Program-made: the position numbers and the translations under genes
Part shown: positions 61,478-64,000 of the stretch, piece after piece
Position numbering within the stretch: position 1 is the stretch's first letter
Layout: the number at the start of each line of letters is the position of its first letter
Source of the DNA: Clitopilus passeckerianus
Taxonomy: Eukaryota > Basidiomycota > Agaricomycetes > Agaricales > Entolomataceae
Direction: 5' to 3'
Assembly (NCBI GenBank): GCA_944990035.1
Contig: CALYLX010000155.1
Span: 372,001-436,000 of the forward strand
Length of the DNA stretch: 64,000 nt
The notes under the pieces: generated by a model
Seen by the model: the letters and a program-made list of their open reading frames with translations, nothing else
Told to the model about the DNA's origin: nothing
Databases searched by the model: none

Positions 61478-63296
61478 TCACCCCGCCCTCTCGTATATCC
61501 ACAACACCTCCTCCACCCTAGGTCCCACCAACTCTCCCAGCGCCCTTAGTCCCTTCCCACTTCTAACCTCCTTCACGACCTCCCGCACCCTCGCAGGACT
61601 AATCCCAAATCCAGCGAATGCCTCAATAGGCTTCACGACTTTCCACCCCTCCTTCGCACCCGGAACAATATCAAGGTCATACGGAGAAATTTCAGAAATG
61701 AGATGTGTTATGGAATGGTCGTGTGTGAGGTCCGATAGGGTGAGGTTCTCCGTTTTGTCATAAATCCAATTCCTCTGAGTTCCGTAATTCAAGAACGAAT
61801 CTTTCCACCCATCGTTCATGGAGGAGGAGCCTGAGAGGTACGGATGGGCGTTCTCCTGCAAGAAGAGGGAGGCGCCAGATTGAGCTGCGAGGTTTGATAT
61901 GTGGACTTTGATATATGGTCGAGTTGAGGGGACTAATTGGTGGAATGTCGTTAGGGCTTCACCGCCTGGGTAATTCCTCATACTGGCACCCGTTGGGAGA
62001 ATGGACGCGACAATATTGAGGAGAAGGGATCCCGGTACGCAAAGGATGCATAAGAGGCCGAATGTGGTACCACGACGGCGTGTGGCAAGATAGGATGCAC
62101 CGAGGGAAGCGGAGACGTTGAACGTGGGTACGGTGTAGATTATGAACCTCCACTCCTTGTGTCCCAGTGCGCTTATGAGTGCAATGAACACTGCACTTGG
62201 CCATATCACACTACGAGCACGGCTACCGGAGGTGAACAAGGAAAGAATGGAGAGGGGTAGGGAAGAGAGCAAGAGTTTGGGGAGGAAGGAGGAGAAGTAG
62301 GCGTGCCATGGTAAAGTACCCCATTCAGATGATTTGTTGAGGAAGACGTTGAAGTATAGGCTGTAGAGTTCTGGGAATAGGAAGCTGGAGGGAAAGGGCG
62401 TGGACCAGAAGTAGGCGTCGACGCTTGTCGTCAGGGCGATCGATACTAATCCAGCAAGGATCCCAGTCGTAATGATGCTCCAGAAGGAAAGAGATTTGGA
62501 GACGAGAATTTGGAGGATTATGGGTGCGAGGTAGAGGAGGAGTTCGGAGCGGAAGACGATGGTTGTGAATGTAAGCAGAGAGAGGATAGTTCGAGCGGAG
62601 GAGGGTGAAAGACGTGTGGATTGAGGGGCACGGTTGAGGGCAAGGTAGGTTGCGAGGTTGACTATATGCGTCAAGTGAAGTCAGTACAGAGTCGTATCAT
62701 AGAGAATAAGCATACCAAAGATCAAAGCAAACATATTCGGCAGCGTCCTGCCCATCCAGAATGGGAGATGGAACTGAGTTATGGTGAGAAGAGTGAAGAA
62801 GAGGGAAGGCAGGGAGCCGAAGCGTCGGAGTGTTGCACGTCGAAGCAGGCAGAGAGTGAGAGTGTTGAGGGTTGTTAGTACTAGTCGGACTGTAATCAAT
62901 ATGAGTTAGTTCGTATTTATCAAGGTGGAAAGGAAGAGTAACGTACTAAGGATTTGAACGTCGGATTTGTGGAGGACTAGGGCTGTCCACTGGCCGAGGA
63001 AGATGAAGGGTTTGGAGATGTAGGCCAGGAGAAGAGCACCTATGAAAGTACGGGGAACGGCGCCAGGGAAGATGGTGTGATCATACTGGAGGTCCCATAA
63101 TGCATGAGCACTGAGTGGACGGAGATAGAAAAGGATGAAAGGTACGTACGTTCTTGAGAACATCGGGCCCAACTCCATAAAACAGTATATCATGCACAGC
63201 ATGTAAGTTAAAACTTTCCTCGACTTTAGAATAGGGCGCGAGGAGGACGTGTGCCCATCCTGTGGCGAGGATGAGTAGGTCCAATGCGACACTCAT
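61478..63296 (-). CDS. ALG12: ALG12, Dol-P-Man:Man7GlcNAc2-PP-dolichol alpha-1,6-mannosyltransferase, 547 aa
   Basis: This ER multi-pass enzyme of family GT22 adds the eighth mannose, alpha-1,6-linked, to the lipid-linked N-glycan precursor. Exons are 63150-63296, 62947-63085, 62716-62889 and 61478-62661 (1644 nt, phases consistent). The N-terminus [20 protein letters not shown] is followed by the conserved lumenal [18 protein letters not shown] (acidic pair typical of GT22) and [14 protein letters not shown]. Later come [49 protein letters not shown] and the ALG12 hallmark [12 protein letters not shown], then a C-terminal lumenal tail. About ten or more hydrophobic spans are visible. The start at 63296 is the first ATG; the extension to 63317 would need a TTG start. 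Confidence 0.92.
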
Positions 63297-63544
63297 TCTC
63301 CGTCTGGGCAAGAACAACCGCCGAGGAGTTGGATATCGGATTCAAATGCTGGATATCCGGATACTTATAACAAGAGCTGGAAATACCACGCCTAGACCAC
63401 GTCGTAGCAACGTGTAGAGACTCCTCGAACTGGAATAAGGCAACAGAAGAAAGACCCACGTCTTGAAGCTTGAAAGCTTGACCACGTTCGCTTCAACGTG
63501 ACCAGTCGCGATCGGAAAGGAGTTTGGCCAATTAGGGCGCTTAG

Positions 63545-64000
63545 TCAGCCCGTCGCCCTTTCGGACCTCGGCCCTTCGTTTTCTCTTTCGCCTTTCAACC
63601 CTTTGAGGTTGTAAGAGAATTCCACGACCGCCTTGCAATGGATACCGCAATACTTGATGACCAGAGAAAGATGACCCAACATTTCGACAATTCTGGATTC
63701 AGAATCAAGATCGTCGTCTGTGAAGCTCGGACCCCAGAGAAGAGCCCATAATGATATTTCAACATGACCTCTCCACGAGTCTTGCCTACAGTTATACGGC
63801 CCAGAGGGTTGATAGGATAAATAAGCTTGCGAAATAACTTGGCCAGCCTCTGATGTATAATAGCCAGTGTTTCCTCGAGATACCGGGGAGCTCGGTGAGC
63901 TAAATTCTAATGCCCTACTTTGTCCTCCCCGAGAGATGAAACTTACAACATTAAAGGTTCCTTCGTCCTGACTATGCTCTGTGAACATTCCATGAAGCAC
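63545..64000 (-). CDS. Unidentified open frame running off the right edge
   Basis: An open minus-strand frame of at least 151 codons continues to the window end. Residues such as ISLWALLWGPSFTDDDLDSE and SRIVEMLGHLSLVIKYCGIH look protein-like, but I do not recognise a family. The last 30 residues are rich in Glu, Arg and Gly. It may be the 3' end of a larger gene or a chance frame. It lies about 250 bp upstream of the ALG12 ATG on the same strand. Confidence 0.3.
   Translation of the reverse strand: MLHGMFTEHSQDEGTFNVVSFISRGGQSRALEFSSPSSPVSRGNTGYYTSEAGQVISQAYLSYQPSGPYNCRQDSWRGHVEISLWALLWGPSFTDDDLDSESRIVEMLGHLSLVIKYCGIHCKAVVEFSYNLKGLKGERENEGPRSERATG

Noticed and set aside
63297..63317. Longer ALG12 N-terminus starting at 63317
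   Set aside because: That codon is TTG, not ATG; the first ATG at 63296 leads straight into the expected membrane segment.
1..64000. CRISPR arrays, insertion sequences, bacterial operons
   Set aside because: None present; gene structure is that of a filamentous fungus with spliceosomal introns.

Overview
The window is nuclear DNA of a filamentous basidiomycete, most likely an Agaricomycete. Genes sit on both strands and are cut by many short introns (about 46-77 nt) with GT..AG ends. The gene content also fits: NACHT/ankyrin genes, F-box/LRR genes, Kelch-MYND proteins and tandem GroES-like oxidoreductases. I cannot name the species. No bacterial, plasmid or CRISPR features were seen. Exon joins given as exact were checked by reading-frame arithmetic; others are marked approximate. 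Family names rest on remembered motifs, not on a search.

Left part (1-12.3 kb): an aldo/keto reductase gene with a TATA box, a large fungal alpha/beta-hydrolase-fold protein on the minus strand, and a Kelch-repeat/MYND-finger gene that looks decayed. A poorly coding stretch follows.

14.3-26.9 kb: a dispersed cluster of five paralogous medium-chain dehydrogenase/reductase (GroES-like enoyl/quinone reductase) genes. One is a pseudogene with frameshifts. Another has a GT..CG intron end where GT..AG is expected. A perfect tRNA-Thr(AGU) lies between them. An intact ankyrin gene (24.1-25.0 kb) has the short N-terminal motif of a NACHT receptor but no NACHT domain.

27.8-35.4 kb: a 986-aa tail-membrane coiled-coil protein with a tandem array of QT motifs resembling dynein light chain (LC8) docking sites, then a convergent CaMKK/Ssp1-type protein kinase. 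From 35.4 to 42.3 kb there is little recognisable coding sequence, apart from one exon of a small Cys-rich protein and a degenerate F-box/LRR gene.

42.8-54.7 kb: two copies of a secreted serine beta-lactamase-like hydrolase in inverted orientation. They encode the same 604-aa protein. Between them lie an intronless F-box gene, an intron-containing tRNA-Leu(CAA) and an FAD/NAD(P)-binding oxidoreductase. The copies are almost identical from just upstream of the TATA box to the stop codon and clearly diverged outside, which is what gene conversion would leave.

54.8-64 kb: a NACHT-ankyrin NLR-like gene whose 991-codon frame is broken by two in-frame TAA codons, then two dolichol-pathway genes on the same strand: a cis-prenyltransferase with a GC..AG intron and the ALG12 mannosyltransferase. 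An unidentified open frame runs off the right edge.

The most interesting points are the homogenised inverted hydrolase pair, the QT-motif array, the two NLR-derived ankyrin genes in different states of decay, and the non-canonical introns.
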